A stretch of 8,568 nucleotides of DNA from DATJHM01 sp035493895 (GTDB lineage Bacteria; Chloroflexota; Ktedonobacteria; Ktedonobacterales; Ktedonobacteraceae), in NCBI GenBank assembly GCA_035493895.1, contig DATJHM010000108.1:1-8568 (forward strand), in the 5' to 3' direction. This document shows, piece after piece, positions 1 through 4,898 of the stretch. Every line of letters begins with the position of its first letter. Positions within the stretch are counted from its first letter, which is position 1. Both the position numbers and the translations under genes were made by a program. Below the pieces are notes generated by a model. It was not told the DNA's origin. It did no database searches and was given only the letters and a program-made list of their open reading frames with translations.

Positions 1-9
1 GTGCAACAA

Positions 10-32
10 CGTTCTTTAGGACGGCGTTTTTT
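10..32 (+). terminator. Possible terminator of an upstream gene
   Basis: A short stem CGTTC/GGACG (one G-T pair) with loop TTTA at 10-23 is followed within three bases by six T residues (27-32). This is the shape of a weak rho-independent terminator for a gene lying off the left edge. The stem is only 5 bp, so confidence is low. Confidence 0.3.
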
Positions 33-43
33 GGTCGCGCTTT

Positions 44-52
44 TGCTATACT
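44..52 (+). promoter_or_regulatory. Extended -10 promoter for MFS exporter 1
   Basis: TGCTATACT matches an extended -10 element (TGn followed by TATACT, at 47-52). No good -35 hexamer is visible at normal spacing, which extended -10 promoters tolerate. Transcription would start near 58-60, leaving a leader of about 100 nt before the exporter start at 162. That leader contains the hairpin at 68-105 and the short ORF at 90-140. Confidence 0.5.
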
Positions 53-67
53 CTTCGTCCAATCGGT

Positions 68-105
68 TGAACAAACGAGGAAGAAAAATATGTCTTGTTT
101 GTTCA
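68..105 (+). promoter_or_regulatory. Leader inverted repeat enclosing an uORF start
   Basis: TGAACAAAC (68-76) and GTTTGTTCA (97-105) are a perfect 9-bp inverted repeat. The 20-nt region between them holds a Shine-Dalgarno sequence (GAGGAAG, 77-83) and the ATG (90-92) of a short upstream ORF. As RNA, the hairpin would occlude that start. As DNA, it could be an operator for a dimeric repressor. It lies just after the predicted transcription start of MFS exporter 1. Which role applies cannot be told from sequence. Confidence 0.45.
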
Positions 106-140
106 GCAGCAGCGAGATTTGTAAGAAACAGCCTCTATGA
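90..140 (+). CDS. Putative 16-residue leader peptide upstream of MFS exporter 1
   Basis: The reading frame encodes MSCLFSSSEICKKQPL and stops at TGA 138-140, 21 nt before the exporter ATG. It has a better ribosome binding site than most spurious short ORFs: AGGA with an 8-nt spacer. It begins in the loop of the 68-105 hairpin and runs through that hairpin's 3' arm. Leader peptides of this size control macrolide-efflux MFS genes (mef type) and Erm methylases by ribosome stalling or attenuation. The similarity here is one of position and architecture only; I do not recognise the peptide. It could be a chance ORF. Confidence 0.4.
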   Translation: MSCLFSSSEICKKQPL

Positions 141-161
141 ATATGAGAAGGGACTTCAAAC

Positions 162-1475
162 ATGAAACGGCTCTTGCCTCGCTCTCAGAGACAAGTAGTC
201 CCCGAGAGCATCTCCGCGCGAGAAACGTCCACGATCAGCACGCTGCGGCCATCAGGCAAGGGCTTGCTACAGGCATTTCCTTCGTTACTCCATCGCAATT
301 ATCGTCTTTATTTGTTTGGCCAGATGATCTCGTTGACAGGCACCTCTATGCAAACGATCGGGCAGGCCTGGCTGGTGCTGAGTTTGACGCACAGTGCCTG
401 GCAGCTAGGGATCGTGGGCGCATTACAGGCTTTGCCGATACTGCTCTTCTCGCTCTTCGGAGGGATCTTCGTCGATCGCTGGCCCAAACGGCACGTCTTG
501 CTCGTGACCCAGGTGGCGGCGATGATCCAGGCGTTTCTCCTCTGGCTTTTGATCGTGACCGGTACTATCCAGCTCTGGCATCTCTATCTCCTGGCGATAC
601 TGCTGGGATTCACGAACTGCCTGAGCAGGCCCGCGAGCAGGGCAATTGGCATCGAGCTGGTCGGACGCGAGGATCTGCCCAATGCTATTGCTCTGAACTC
701 TTCGCTTAATCAGATGATGCGTATTGTGGGCCCTGGTCTGGGAGGCGTCATTATTGCGGCCAGCTCCGTGACCGTGCTCTTTTTGCTCAACGCACTCAGC
801 TTTCTGCCTCTGATTGTAGGTCTGGCACTGATGAATAAGCGTGAATTGCATATTCAGACGTTTCAAGATTCCAATGCGCGTCAGAAAATCTGGCAGAGTT
901 TGCGTGAGGGCGTGGACTATGTCTGGAAAACGCCTGCGGTATTGTTGATGACGCTGGTGGTTGGTCTGGTTTTGCTCTTTGGCTCGAACTTTGGTGTCGT
1001 GCTGCCCGTCATCGCCACCGATGTGCTACATGTGGGCGCAACGGGCTTTGGCTTGCTCTCTGCTGCAACTGGTGTGGGAGCCTTGCTTGCGGCCCTGGGG
1101 TTGGCCTGGGGCAACCAGAAGCCAACGGTTCATCGCATGCTGATCGGCGCGCTGGCCTTCGGGGCATTGGAGGCGATCTTCGCGGTTTCGCATATCTACC
1201 TGTTATCAGTCGTGCTCATTGCAAGTGTCTGCTTTGCAGAGGAAACGTTTGCTACGCAGGCCCTGACTGCGCTACAAACCGTCGTTCCGGACCATTTGCG
1301 CGGACGTGCTACGAGCGTGCAGGTACTCTTCTTCGACGGCACTCTTCCCCTGGGCTATCTCCTGGTTGGCTGGCTATCCGGCCTTTGCGGGGCGAGTACC
1401 ACCCTGCTCATCTGTAGCCTTCTCTGCCTGCTGGTAGTGGGAGCCGGATGGCTATATTCCCATCAAATAGGGTAG
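162..1475 (+). CDS. MFS exporter 1 (EntS / macrolide-efflux-like, MFS_3 type)
   Basis: A 437-residue integral membrane protein of the major facilitator superfamily, expected to export a small hydrophobic compound or siderophore by proton antiport. After a hydrophilic N-terminus of about 45 residues come roughly 12 hydrophobic segments. The motif-A loop between TM2 and TM3 reads GGIFVDRWPKR (residues 100-110). A second loop, VPDHLRGRATSV (about 375-386), is characteristic of the EntS/MefA branch (MFS_3). Length is normal for the family. The ATG at 162 is favoured because GAGAAGGGA (145-153) lies 8 nt upstream; this leaves a longer hydrophilic N-terminus than MFS exporter 2 has. A leader ORF and hairpin precede it, suggesting inducible expression. 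It converges with MFS exporter 2. A paralogous fragment of residues about 208-230 is found at 3741-3811. The substrate cannot be read from sequence. Confidence 0.93.
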   Translation: MKRLLPRSQRQVVPESISARETSTISTLRPSGKGLLQAFPSLLHRNYRLYLFGQMISLTGTSMQTIGQAWLVLSLTHSAWQLGIVGALQALPILLFSLFGGIFVDRWPKRHVLLVTQVAAMIQAFLLWLLIVTGTIQLWHLYLLAILLGFTNCLSRPASRAIGIELVGREDLPNAIALNSSLNQMMRIVGPGLGGVIIAASSVTVLFLLNALSFLPLIVGLALMNKRELHIQTFQDSNARQKIWQSLREGVDYVWKTPAVLLMTLVVGLVLLFGSNFGVVLPVIATDVLHVGATGFGLLSAATGVGALLAALGLAWGNQKPTVHRMLIGALAFGALEAIFAVSHIYLLSVVLIASVCFAEETFATQALTALQTVVPDHLRGRATSVQVLFFDGTLPLGYLLVGWLSGLCGASTTLLICSLLCLLVVGAGWLYSHQIG

Positions 1476-1509
1476 ATGCACCTGGCAACAATGCGCTCAA
1501 AAAGAGTAG

Positions 1510-1540
1510 GGACGCTATGGAGTGCAACGGAATAGCGTCC
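1510..1540 (+). terminator. Stem-loop after MFS exporter 1
   Basis: GGACGCTAT (1510-1518) and ATAGCGTCC (1532-1540) form a perfect 9-bp stem with a 13-nt loop, 35 bp after the exporter stop codon. There is no T-run after it, so it may be a rho-dependent or processing structure rather than an intrinsic terminator. Confidence 0.45.
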
Positions 1541-1934
1541 GCGAACTCGCACGATCCCGGTCGCGCCGCAGACGATCCCGGGAACTCATGCGACAACGTT
1601 CTCGTTCACCTGATCGCACGTCCTCCGAGATCCCCCCTTCTTGCGCGTCTATCCATCCCTTGTGGAGCCATACCGTCTACGGATACTGTTCCATCACACT
1701 CCACTGTGTTTCCATCGCTCCACGTAGAGGGCAGTTGTGGGGCGTGCCCACACACATTAAATTAACCACCTCTCCTCTCAAGGGCGAGAGGGGCCGATCG
1801 AGTTCGCAGGCACTTCACCATGAACTCCAACACATGTGTGATTTGCCAAACGTTTTAGCCGTCTCGGACACCATATGGCTCAAAAAGAAGTTGGACATGA
1901 TATGGATCAATTTCATAAGTGGTCCAGACTGAGA
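1541..1934. other. Gene-free convergent spacer, left part
   Basis: No frame here has a ribosome binding site, recognisable protein or sensible start. Visible structure: a direct repeat ACGATCCCGG at about 1549-1560 and 1570-1580, a small hairpin CCTCTC/GAGAGG at 1774-1791, and one copy of an 18-nt dispersed motif at 1818-1835. It looks like decayed intergenic DNA between two convergent genes. Confidence 0.6.
1818..1835 (+). repeat. Dispersed 18-nt motif, copy 1
   Basis: CCATGAACTCCAACACAT is identical to 4272-4289. It resembles 4799-4816 (15 of 18) and, inverted, 4867-4884 (14 of 18). All copies lie outside the confident genes. An exact 18-mer repeat is not expected by chance in a window this small. 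Confidence 0.7.
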
Positions 1935-2054
1935 TGCAGATCCCAGAATGAAGTGAGGCCGAATCTGTACAATGAAGCGGGAGACTCTCTCTGAAGCAAG
2001 AGAGTCTCCCGCTTCATTTACTCAATTCTCTCCCATTCAATCCTGGGATCTACA
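1935..2054. repeat. Nested palindromic unit, possible MITE-like remnant
   Basis: Twelve-base ends at 1935-1946 and 2043-2054 are inverted repeats matching at 11 of 12 positions (core AGATCCCAG / CTGGGATCT). They enclose a perfect 20-bp palindrome at 1971-2018. The whole unit is 120 bp. I see no clear target-site duplication. It may be a small non-autonomous element that now serves as terminator, or simply a complex terminator. Confidence 0.35.
1971..2018. terminator. Bidirectional terminator between convergent MFS genes
   Basis: AATGAAGCGGGAGACTCTCT (1971-1990) and its exact reverse complement (1999-2018) form a perfect 20-bp stem with an 8-nt loop. It lies between the convergent ends at 1475 and 2100, nearer the minus-strand gene. 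Neither side has a strong T-run, but the stem is very stable, and the position fits transcription termination from both sides. Confidence 0.65.
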
Positions 2055-2099
2055 GGAGAGAAGCTCCACCTCTGAGTATCAGCCGCAGTATGGTGGGAT

Positions 2100-3341
2100 T
2101 TACTCTTGTGGGAATGTCGCTTGCCGCAGGTGCCGAGAGAGAAACAGAAATCCGGTGATCAGAAGCAGGCCACTCCACACGATGCCCACGGTCGGCAAAA
2201 TGCCCAGATGCTCCAGGCTCAGCCCGAGTGCGGAAGAGCCAATGGTGAGGATGCTGAACAAGATCACGTGATAGACGCTACTGACGCGGCCTTGCAGGGC
2301 ATCTGGGACGGCAGCGAAGCGATAACTGTCCATGAAGATCGCACGGATCGAGTCGGAGAGCGCGATGGCAGCGAAGACGGCTCCCAACAGCAGTGGCGTC
2401 GTGATGAAGCCATAGAGAGGGAAGAGCACCACGAACACGATGAGGGCACAGCCCAACACTCTGCCAAAGCGTATGCGCCGCTGCAAAGGCGGGCAGAGCA
2501 CCGTGCCAAGCAGGTTCCCGACTCCGCCGGCTGCGACGATCAGGCCGTAGAGCACCGACGGGATATGCTGCTGTTGCACAATAGTCAGGACGAGAAGCAC
2601 GCTGGCTGTGATGGTGAGGTTGACATAGCTGGAAATCAGGAAGATCGAGCGTATGACCTTCTGCTCCCACAGCCAGGTGAGTCCCTTGCGCACTTCTCTG
2701 AGCAGGTGGTGACGCTGCGTCCTCCGTTCGTCTTGCATGGGCGAGCGGATGAAGAGCAATGAGCCGAGCAAGATCAGAGAGGAAAGCGCGTCGGTGACGA
2801 ACGGGAGCAGCCTGCTGATGCTAAAGAGCACGCTGCCCAGCGCGGGTCCGACAAGTGCGCTGGAGCCAACGATCACCTCGTTCTGTGCGATTGCTGTGGT
2901 GAGCTGGCTCTTTGGCACGATCCATGCCAGTGCTGCAAATTGGGCCAGCTCATAGAAAAGCGAAATGGCTCCCAGGCCAAACGCGATGGCGTAGAGGAGA
3001 AGCAGCCGCAGTGGTCCGCTGGGAAGGCTCAGCACCAGGGGAATGCTCGCCACGCACACCATCAAGCAGAAGGTAGAGAGCAGCATCACGCGTTTGCGCG
3101 GCCAGCGATCCACCAGCGACCCGGCGGGGAGGCTCAGGAGGACGTAGGGAAGCTGTCCCAGGCTATACGCCAGCCCGGCAGCAGCGATCGAATGCGTCAG
3201 TCCCATAATGAGCAATGGAAACGCGAACTGTGTGCATGAAGTGCCGAGCGAGGAGACGGCGTTGCCGAGCCAAAGCAAAAGATAGTCACGATTGCGCCAA
3301 AGGGAAACGGGCGGTTGTGGAATGACTTCTGTGTTGGTCAT
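2100..3341 (-). CDS. MFS exporter 2 (MFS_3 / macrolide-efflux-like)
   Basis: A 413-residue, 12-TM major facilitator, probably a proton-driven exporter of drugs or natural products. The N-terminus SLWRNRDYLLLWLGNAVSSLG (residues 13-33) is typical of the MefA/EntS branch. Motif A reads GSLVDRWPRKR (74-84). The loop VPDALQGRVSSVYHV (345-359) matches the equivalent loop of exporter 1. The start at 3341 is chosen because AAAGGA lies 6 nt upstream. An in-frame extension to 3398 would add 19 residues with no family equivalent. The gene converges with exporter 1 but is clearly divergent from it in sequence, so it is not a recent duplicate. A promoter is seen at 3599-3628, giving a long untranslated leader with hairpins. 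Substrate unknown. Confidence 0.93.
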   Translation of the reverse strand: MTNTEVIPQPPVSLWRNRDYLLLWLGNAVSSLGTSCTQFAFPLLIMGLTHSIAAAGLAYSLGQLPYVLLSLPAGSLVDRWPRKRVMLLSTFCLMVCVASIPLVLSLPSGPLRLLLLYAIAFGLGAISLFYELAQFAALAWIVPKSQLTTAIAQNEVIVGSSALVGPALGSVLFSISRLLPFVTDALSSLILLGSLLFIRSPMQDERRTQRHHLLREVRKGLTWLWEQKVIRSIFLISSYVNLTITASVLLVLTIVQQQHIPSVLYGLIVAAGGVGNLLGTVLCPPLQRRIRFGRVLGCALIVFVVLFPLYGFITTPLLLGAVFAAIALSDSIRAIFMDSYRFAAVPDALQGRVSSVYHVILFSILTIGSSALGLSLEHLGILPTVGIVWSGLLLITGFLFLSRHLRQATFPQE

Positions 3342-3513
3342 GAAACATCCTTTCGTTCGATGTATTTCTGCAAGAAAGGAAAAGGAGCCCGGCAACACAG
3401 GAGGGGGCCAATCAATACGGGGCTAAGATCCATCGCAGGATGAAGGCAATACACACCCTCGCACCAACGCGATCAGCGTTGCGCGTGAGGAGGATGCTAT
3501 TCACAAACAGCCA

Positions 3514-3539
3514 CGTAAGCCAAAAGTGCCGGGCTTACG
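3514..3539 (-). promoter_or_regulatory. Hairpin in the MFS exporter 2 leader
   Basis: A perfect 8-bp stem, CGTAAGCC with GGCTTACG, loops over 10 nt. No T-run follows on the minus strand, so it is not a standard intrinsic terminator. The TAA of the short ORF at 3535-3591 sits within the stem. Confidence 0.45.
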
Positions 3540-3591
3540 CGGTCAAAAGCAGTTTCACACCGCCTGAGGGGAACAGATATCTTTTACTCAT
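3535..3591 (-). CDS. Possible 18-residue leader ORF before MFS exporter 2
   Basis: The frame encodes MSKRYLFPSGGVKLLLTA. Its ATG lies 7-8 nt after the predicted -10 box, so it would be translated as a leaderless or near-leaderless message. It has no Shine-Dalgarno. Its TAA falls in the 5' arm of the 3514-3539 hairpin, so a ribosome finishing or stalling there would melt the hairpin. Support is positional only. Confidence 0.2.
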   Translation of the reverse strand: MSKRYLFPSGGVKLLLTA

Positions 3592-3598
3592 CAGTCAG

Positions 3599-3628
3599 AT
3601 GATAGCATGGAGACCGCAGCGGCGTCAA
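3599..3628 (-). promoter_or_regulatory. Sigma-A-type promoter for MFS exporter 2
   Basis: On the minus strand TTGACG (3628-3623), an 18-nt spacer and TATCAT (3604-3599) form a near-consensus promoter. TG at the extended -10 position precedes the -10 box. It points at the exporter 250 nt downstream, with no competing gene between. Confidence 0.5.
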
Positions 3629-3646
3629 TGAATACTGGTCACTCCA

Positions 3647-3740
3647 CAGGGCTTTTTAGTTTATCCGTTTTGCCTTTTTTAGCAAGGAATAGCCTTCTTT
3701 TTCCATCCTTCGAGACTTTCGGGTAAACTAAAAAGCCCTG
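3647..3740. mobile_element. 94-bp MITE-like element with 21-bp terminal inverted repeats
   Basis: The ends 3647-3667 and 3720-3740 are inverted repeats identical at 20 of 21 positions, beginning CAGGGCTTTTTAGTTTA. About 52 bp of non-coding, T-rich sequence lies between. No transposase fits inside, so it would be non-autonomous, mobilised in trans by an IS with similar ends. The right end abuts the point where homology to an MFS gene begins, as expected for an insertion. No target-site duplication is visible: CACTCCA on the left, TTTGCTC on the right. The alternative is a large terminator hairpin for the small gene at 3813-4007, but such long perfect ends flanking a relic favour an element. 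Confidence 0.5.
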
Positions 3741-3811
3741 TTTGCTCAACGCACTCAGTTTTTTGCCCATGATTGTAGGGTTGTCACTGATGAATAAGCA
3801 CGAGGCACATG
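3741..3811 (+). pseudogene. Relic of an MFS exporter gene paralogous to exporter 1
   Basis: Positions 3741-3799 match 782-840 inside MFS exporter 1 at 52 of 59 bases. The frame reads LLNALSFLPMIVGLSLMNKHEAHD and then stops, against LLNALSFLPLIVGLALMNKRELH (residues 208-230) in exporter 1. Of the seven differences in the core, five are synonymous and two conservative (L to M, A to S). The fragment therefore derives from a gene that was under protein-level selection, not from a fresh copy of exporter 1. Homology starts exactly at the edge of the 3647-3740 element and ends where the small minus-strand gene ends. Only about 24 of roughly 430 residues remain. Confidence 0.78.
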
Positions 3812-3812
3812 A

Positions 3813-4007
3813 TTAGTTGCCTTGATTTATTTGCTTTAAGTCCAGTTTGGGACCTGGCTGAATAAGCCCACGACCCTGATCCTGAAATGCAGGATTAGAA
3901 CGGAGGTCTTCCAGTTCACGTGATCCTCTAGAAGTACGACGCTCGGCATCCGATCGGCGACGCTCAGCATCCGATCGGCGACGCTCAGCAGATAAATCTT
4001 CTCTCAT
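3813..4007 (-). CDS. Small Arg/Glu-rich protein with heptad repeats, unknown function
   Basis: A 64-residue highly charged protein. The N-terminal third carries the heptad RRRSDAE in tandem (about residues 5-22), encoded by 21-bp DNA repeats and likely a charged helix. The C-terminal half (RGLIQPGPKLDLKQINQGN at the end) is neutral and Pro/Gly/Gln-rich. No signal peptide, membrane segment or cysteine is present. I do not recognise a family. Expression signals argue it is real: AAAGGA lies 7 nt before the ATG at 4007, and a near-consensus promoter (4053-4081) lies about 40 nt upstream. The stop codon overlaps the end of the MFS relic on the other strand. It could be a small structural or nucleic-acid-binding protein, or a peptide precursor; nothing in the sequence decides this. 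Confidence 0.55.
   Translation of the reverse strand: MREDLSAERRRSDAERRRSDAERRTSRGSRELEDLRSNPAFQDQGRGLIQPGPKLDLKQINQGN
3937..3990. repeat. 21-bp tandem repeat (2.6 copies) inside the small gene
   Basis: Unit CGACGCTC[G/A]GCATCCGATCGG occurs at 3937-3957 and 3958-3978, differing at one base. The first 12 bases of a third copy are at 3979-3990. The period is seven codons, so the repeat stays in frame and builds the RRRSDAE heptads. Copy number may vary between strains. Confidence 0.9.
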
Positions 4008-4052
4008 TCTTACGTCCTTTCTACTAGGGTGAAAGACAGTATCAATATCTTA

Positions 4053-4081
4053 ATTGTAATGAAAAATGTAGTATTAGTCAA
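4053..4081 (-). promoter_or_regulatory. Strong sigma-A-type promoter for the small gene
   Basis: On the minus strand TTGACT (4081-4076), a 17-nt spacer and TACAAT (4058-4053) sit in an AT-rich block (4029-4140) that contrasts with the surrounding DNA. Predicted start near 4046 gives a 5' leader of about 39 nt to the ATG at 4007. Confidence 0.62.
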
Positions 4082-4453
4082 TACATTAGAAATTACTAAA
4101 AATATACATCTTGTCATAATACTTGTTTTATGGGAGACAGGCGGCGTTTCCTTCAATTTATTGCCATTTTTAATTGTGCCCTCTCTATCGCGGCATGCTG
4201 CGCAGCGGCTTGCAGCTTCAGGCAGGAACGGTCTATGTCGTTTGACCTTTGTGCGTAAGAATATTCTCCACCCATGAACTCCAACACATTCATACCGAAA
4301 AACGAATCTTGCAGAGACTCTTCAGAAATCTCACCATCCGCCGAATATATATACCAGGAGGAGCAAACACTCCCTTCCGCCCGGCTCTCACACTTACGAT
4401 GTTGCCTGAAAGAGGGACAGTGCAGCATCGGCATGGGGACACGTGGCGTGCTG
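4082..4453. other. Intergenic region without a convincing gene
   Basis: AT-rich at its left end, then mixed composition. A 151-codon frame runs leftward through 4608-4153, but it begins with GTG, is shaped by the TGTAG repeat array and resembles no family I know. Its last 60 codons are more protein-like, so a decayed gene is possible. One copy of the 18-nt dispersed motif lies at 4272-4289. Confidence 0.4.
4272..4289 (+). repeat. Dispersed 18-nt motif, copy 2
   Basis: CCATGAACTCCAACACAT, identical to 1818-1835, 2.4 kb away. Flanking similarity fades within about 10 bp on either side. Confidence 0.7.
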
Positions 4454-4691
4454 GTGTAGGGGAGCGTGTCAGGGGAAGATCTCGCTGCAATCGGCATGGT
4501 GTAGGTGATGTAGCATGTGTAGCCTTTTTGTAAAAACCGTGGTAGCGCGTCAGTGTAGGTTATGTAGGATGTGTAGCATTTTTGTAGCGCGTCACCCAAA
4601 AGATCCACACGTCCTGCCTCACACTACTCTGTAGCTTGATGTAGGAGTCAGTGTAGGATCAAGATCCCGATCACCTCCACCTTTGTGTAGG
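4454..4691. repeat. Iteron-like TGTAG[G/C] repeat field
   Basis: TGTAGG or TGTAGC occurs 12 times on the plus strand in about 240 bp, often as GTGTAGG. Two 34-bp units, 4499-4532 and 4553-4586, match at 31 of 34 positions and each ends in a T-run followed by GTA. Spacing between them is 54 bp. On the minus strand the units would encode Tyr/Thr-rich strings such as CYTSYITYT. Repeats of this style are known as iterons beside replication initiators of plasmids and phage satellites, but no initiator gene is visible here, so the role is open. Confidence 0.75.
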
Positions 4692-4798
4692 ATGTGTCGC
4701 ACTTTCACAATTTTCATCACGCATTGCCAATGTGCCTGGAACACACGTACCGGCATCACTTCCTGCTCAGGGAACGTTGCTGGGAGGAACGGCGCGTG

Positions 4799-4816
4799 CC
4801 ATTGGCTCCAACACAT
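4799..4816 (+). repeat. Dispersed 18-nt motif, copy 3
   Basis: CCATTGGCTCCAACACAT matches copies 1 and 2 at 15 of 18 positions, differing only in the central triplet. It lies within 100 bp of the point where the NB-ARC gene ends. Confidence 0.55.
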
Positions 4817-4866
4817 TGCCCCATCATGCGCAGCAATTCGCGTCGATCTCCTTCTCTTTTTCCGGC

Positions 4867-4884
4867 ATGTGTTGGAATCAATGC
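4867..4884 (-). repeat. Dispersed 18-nt motif, copy 4 (inverted)
   Basis: ATGTGTTGGAATCAATGC is an inverted version matching copy 1 at 14 of 18. With copy 3 it forms a loose inverted pair about 50 bp apart (CCAACACAT at 4808-4816 facing ATGTGTTGG at 4867-4875). Confidence 0.45.
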
Positions 4885-4898
4885 ACTGCACCACGCCC

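Larger units (their letters stand above)
3342..3592 (-). promoter_or_regulatory. Long structured leader of MFS exporter 2
   Basis: If transcription starts near 3592, the leader is about 250 nt. It contains a perfect 8-bp hairpin CGTAAGCC/GGCTTACG (3514-3539, 10-nt loop) and a 6-bp hairpin CAACGC/GCGTTG (3465-3481, loop GATCA). It also contains a possible 18-codon leaderless ORF (3535-3591) whose stop lies in the first hairpin. I tested it by eye against SAM, TPP and c-di-GMP riboswitch cores and found no match. Confidence 0.35.

Noticed and set aside
137..709. 190-codon plus-strand frame overlapping the start of MFS exporter 1
   Set aside because: It is out of frame with a clear MFS protein over nearly its whole length and has a composition typical of a shadow frame.
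1856..1970. Minus-strand frame with a protein-like stretch WTTYEIDPYHVQLLFEPYGVRDG followed by a stop
   Set aside because: No recognisable family and no start or ribosome binding site; too short to claim as a gene relic.
2106..2762. 218-codon plus-strand frame opposite MFS exporter 2
   Set aside because: It is antisense to a confident membrane protein; its very hydrophilic translation is what the complement of a TM-rich gene produces.
3541..3600. CTGATGAG plus GAAAC on the minus strand, resembling hammerhead ribozyme core strings
   Set aside because: There is no stem II between the two core strings and no properly paired stems I or III, so the match is by chance.
3593..3646. Possible left half of the MFS relic (CAGATGAT and GGCGTCA also occur in exporter 1 at about the right distance)
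   Set aside because: The intervening sequence does not align and the spacing differs by 8 bases. These strings overlap the -10 and -35 boxes of the exporter 2 promoter, so chance or promoter constraint explains them.
3937..3990. CRISPR-like short tandem repeats
   Set aside because: The 21-bp units are directly adjacent with no spacers and lie in frame inside a coding sequence.
4029..4277. 82-codon plus-strand frame in the AT-rich block
   Set aside because: A GTG start with no ribosome binding site; the AT-rich block is better explained as the promoter of the minus-strand small gene.
4153..4608. 151-codon minus-strand frame with CYTSYITYT-like strings
   Set aside because: It starts with GTG, owes much of its sequence to the TGTAG repeats and matches no family I know. 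I mention it as a possible relic but do not call a gene.
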